DNA of 16,299 nt from Planctomycetales bacterium (GTDB taxonomy: Bacteria; 4484-113; JAFGCY01), in assembly GCA_024645305.1 (NCBI GenBank), contig JAHEFU010000040.1, forward strand, positions 1-16,299, given 5' to 3'. Made by a program: the position numbers and the translations under genes. This document shows positions 14,015 through 16,299 of the stretch, piece after piece (the stretch's first letter is position 1; each line of letters starts with the position of its first letter). The notes under the pieces are model-generated. The model ran no database searches, was not told the origin of the DNA, and saw nothing but the letters and a program-made list of their open reading frames with translations.

Positions 14015-16299
14015 TCAGGGCAGCTTGACCGCGTAATACAGGTCACGGTCCTGGAAGGCGATGGCCGGGTTGCCGTTCACTTCCAGCAGGTCGAAGGCCC
14101 GGCCGCTGTAGCCTGCCGGCAGGTGCTCGGGTCCGGTCCACTCGCTGCCCGTGGCATTGTTGGCAATCCACAGGCCCATGCTCTGGTCGAGGACGGCGGG
14201 CCGGCCGTCCAGCTCGGACAGGCAGAATTCCGCAGCCGTCCAGTTGTTGGAACTGCTGCCCTCCGTGGTGATCACCACCGGTTCCAGCCAGATGCTGCCG
14301 AGTCCCCCCGGCGCGATCTGGTAGACGAGGCCCAGTTCACAGTAGTAGACCACCATCGGGATGCCGTTGATCACATGGAATGCCACGCTCGGGGAACTGC
14401 TGGTCGCCTGCCAGATCTCCACCGGATCGCTCCAGGCGGAGGCCTCACTGTCCAGCGCCTTGCGGTACAGGACCTTGCCGTTGGCGGCATAGGCCATGCA
14501 CAGTTCGCCATTGACATCTTCAAGCCCCGGCTGGAAGTTGAAGCCGCCGCCATAGCCCTGGATCAGCTGGATCACGGGCCAGCTGAGCCCGCCACTGTCG
14601 GCGCTGCGCGCGAACTTCAGCTGGTTCAGGGCATTGGCCCAGGCCAGCGCTGGCTTGCCGTTGTAGCTGCACAGTTCCACGCCGCCACCGGTGCCGCCGA
14701 TATGTTCCACGAGCACTGGTGTACTCCAGCTGCCGCCCTGGGCATCCTGCGCCGGGCAGTACAGCACATGCCCGGTATGCCGGCCCCAGCTGACGGCGGG
14801 CGCACCGTTGACAATCTCCAGGGAGGCACCCATCGCCCCGTCGCTGGGCCAGACCGGCGTCTCCAGTGCCAAGGGTTCATCCCAGGCGATGCCGTCGGCA
14901 TCCGCTGCCCGGACATAGCGCTCCTCACCCAGCCCGGCCCAGGCCGTCGGCCCCGCTGAGTAGGCGATCGCCGGCCGGCCATCCACGAGTTCCATGTCCA
15001 GCCCCGGGCTCCAGACATCCGCATAGCCGTCGTCAACGAAGACGATGTACCACTCCCCGGGATCCGGCAGCATGCTGCAGTCAATCAGCACCTCGGCCTC
15101 GTCCGTCCAGCCCCAGGGATCGCTCACCCGGACCCGGCAGCGGTACTTTCCGACCTTCGTGAATGTGTGGTCCGACTCGGATTCACCGGGGGTGAAGTTC
15201 TTCCAGACATCATCGTAGTCGTAGTTCCAGCCGAAGCTGATCTCGTCACCATCGGGATCGCTGCTGCCAGTGGCATCGTAGTGCACCGGCAGCGGCACCA
15301 CACCCTGCAGGGGATCAGCCGTCAGTTCCGCCAGCGGAGGGTTGTTGAGGAAAATTTCAAAACTGCGGGTTGTCACGTCAGTGGCGCCCGAGTTATCTGT
15401 CACCATCAGCGAAACAGTGTATGTGCCCGGCTCCGGGTAGTTCAGGTAGGCATAGGAACTCCGCCGCTCAAACACGCCATCGTTGTCAAGGTCCCATTCA
15501 CTCCTGGTTATCCAGCCATCCGGGTCGTAACTGTCGTTGGCATTCACCTGCAATTCGTATTCCGCCGGGAAGGAATCGTATTCAGCGGTGATCACCGCCA
15601 CCGGGAGAACGTTGGGGGGCTCAACCACGTTGATCTGGACGCTGGCAATGCCGAACGCACCTTCCGGGTCACTTGCTTTGACAGCTGCATTATAAGTGCC
15701 TTGTTCCTCGTATCTGAATGCATACTGGGCTACGGGACCCGTACCCAGATTGAAGTCGCCGTCGCCGTCGAGATCCCATGTGTAGTAAAGCTCCCCACCC
15801 TCGGGATCAAAGCTGCCGGAAGCATCAAAATGCACCAGGAGTCCCGGTTCCCCGGCTGTCTCGTCAGCCAGCAGCTCCGCCACTGGATCAGCATTGTCAG
15901 TGACGGTCACTACCAGTTCCCCGAATGAACTCAGTCCCAGTCCGTTCGTGACGGTCAGGCGCACCGTAAATTCACCGACATCCGGATACTTGTGATGATT
16001 GCCGTAATCCGCGGGAGCTTCATTGCTATCCTCTGCTCCGTCGCCATCGAAGTCCCAGCTGTACTGCAGCTCAGTCCCGCTGTTGTCCACCACCGTGGCA
16101 TGGATGTAAGCGTCATAGGGTCGGGGGCCTTCCTTCCGATAGGAGTACAGCTCAACCTTCGGGGGCAGTACGCCGCCGCTGCCCACGCCGACCTCGATGT
16201 CGATCGTAGCCGTGTCGCTGCCGCCCCGGTCATCCCAGACCGTCAGTGTCGGCCTGAACCAGCCCGTGTCATGGTAGATGTGGTAGGCATAGGGCGAGC
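14015..16299 (-). CDS. PKD-domain protein with C-terminal beta-propeller, paralogue of its downstream neighbour; N-terminus outside window
   Basis: The frame is open from the stop (TGA at 14015-14017) to the right edge, giving 760 visible residues. The true start lies beyond 16299, so any start within the window would be artificial. In visible numbering, residues 1-36 are the end of one PKD domain (TLTVWDDRGGSDTATIDIEV). Four whole PKD domains follow (about 43-134, 137-226, 230-317 and 319-408) with repeated WDFDGDG/WDLDGDG and SDPDG motifs. Residues 414-760 form a seven-blade-type propeller like the one in the neighbouring protein. The last 62 residues of the two proteins align without gaps with 32 identities, including MGLWIAN, PAIAFQ and a terminal YA(I/V)KL. 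Signal peptide, lipobox and any dockerin segment cannot be seen. No enzymatic motif is visible. The role is probably extracellular or at the cell surface, by architecture. Confidence 0.88.
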   Translation of the reverse strand, partial: SPYAYHIYHDTGWFRPTLTVWDDRGGSDTATIDIEVGVGSGGVLPPKVELYSYRKEGPRPYDAYIHATVVDNSGTELQYSWDFDGDGAEDSNEAPADYGNHHKYPDVGEFTVRLTVTNGLGLSSFGELVVTVTDNADPVAELLADETAGEPGLLVHFDASGSFDPEGGELYYTWDLDGDGDFNLGTGPVAQYAFRYEEQGTYNAAVKASDPEGAFGIASVQINVVEPPNVLPVAVITAEYDSFPAEYELQVNANDSYDPDGWITRSEWDLDNDGVFERRSSYAYLNYPEPGTYTVSLMVTDNSGATDVTTRSFEIFLNNPPLAELTADPLQGVVPLPVHYDATGSSDPDGDEISFGWNYDYDDVWKNFTPGESESDHTFTKVGKYRCRVRVSDPWGWTDEAEVLIDCSMLPDPGEWYIVFVDDGYADVWSPGLDMELVDGRPAIAYSAGPTAWAGLGEERYVRAADADGIAWDEPLALETPVWPSDGAMGASLEIVNGAPAVSWGRHTGHVLYCPAQDAQGGSWSTPVLVEHIGGTGGGVELCSYNGKPALAWANALNQLKFARSADSGGLSWPVIQLIQGYGGGFNFQPGLEDVNGELCMAYAANGKVLYRKALDSEASAWSDPVEIWQATSSSPSVAFHVINGIPMVVYYCELGLVYQIAPGGLGSIWLEPVVITTEGSSSNNWTAAEFCLSELDGRPAVLDQSMGLWIANNATGSEWTGPEHLPAGYSGRAFDLLEVNGNPAIAFQDRDLYYAVKLP

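Noticed and set aside
10590..16299. Sialidase or other glycoside hydrolase identity for the two propeller proteins
   Set aside because: The G-x-SW-x-x-P repeats only superficially resemble Asp-box repeats (SxDxGxTW), and no catalytic arginine triad or acid/base motif can be seen.

Overview
The window comes from a high-G+C, diderm (outer-membrane) bacterium. It carries lpxD of the lipid A pathway, a bamA, and several large exported proteins with signal peptides. Gene order and protein architectures do not match a familiar proteobacterial plan: BamA has three POTRA domains, no skp/ompH lies between bamA and lpxD, there is an exported tricorn-type protease, and there are PKD lipoproteins with a dockerin-like segment. 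The source is probably an uncultured or poorly sampled lineage; I cannot assign a phylum from the sequence alone. I see no tRNA, rRNA, CRISPR array, IS element or phage gene.

Layout. Positions 1-1414 (+ strand) hold the 3' part of an amidohydrolase/deaminase gene followed 24 nt later by a group II truncated hemoglobin gene. Everything from 1469 to the right edge is on the - strand and converges on them. Read in transcription order from right to left, these are: a large PKD/beta-propeller secreted protein cut by the window edge (14015-16299); its paralogue, a putative lipoprotein with dockerin-like repeats, five PKD domains and a C-terminal propeller (10590-13973); an exported tricorn protease homologue (7142-10429); an unrecognised single-pass membrane protein (5995-7008); bamA (4095-5945); an unrecognised exported, probably outer-membrane protein (2696-4057); and lpxD (1469-2671).

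How the genes work together. The last four are separated by 24-49 nt and look like one envelope-biogenesis operon. BamA inserts beta-barrels, LpxD makes the lipid A precursor, and the two unknown proteins flank bamA where dedicated accessory factors would be expected. The 133-nt gap ahead of this operon contains two inverted repeats, one in the presumed 5' leader just before the first start codon. The tricorn homologue probably degrades peptides in the periplasm or outside the cell. The two PKD proteins have the architecture of cell-surface proteins and look like a tandem duplication.

Non-coding space is small. The largest gaps are 10430-10589 (160 nt, with a -10-like box) and 7009-7141 (133 nt), so no gene-free stretch reaches 300 nt. 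The best candidates for undescribed biology are the two unknown proteins flanking BamA, the lengthened and internally duplicated C-terminal coiled coil of LpxD, and the dockerin-like pair split by an insert in the PKD lipoprotein.
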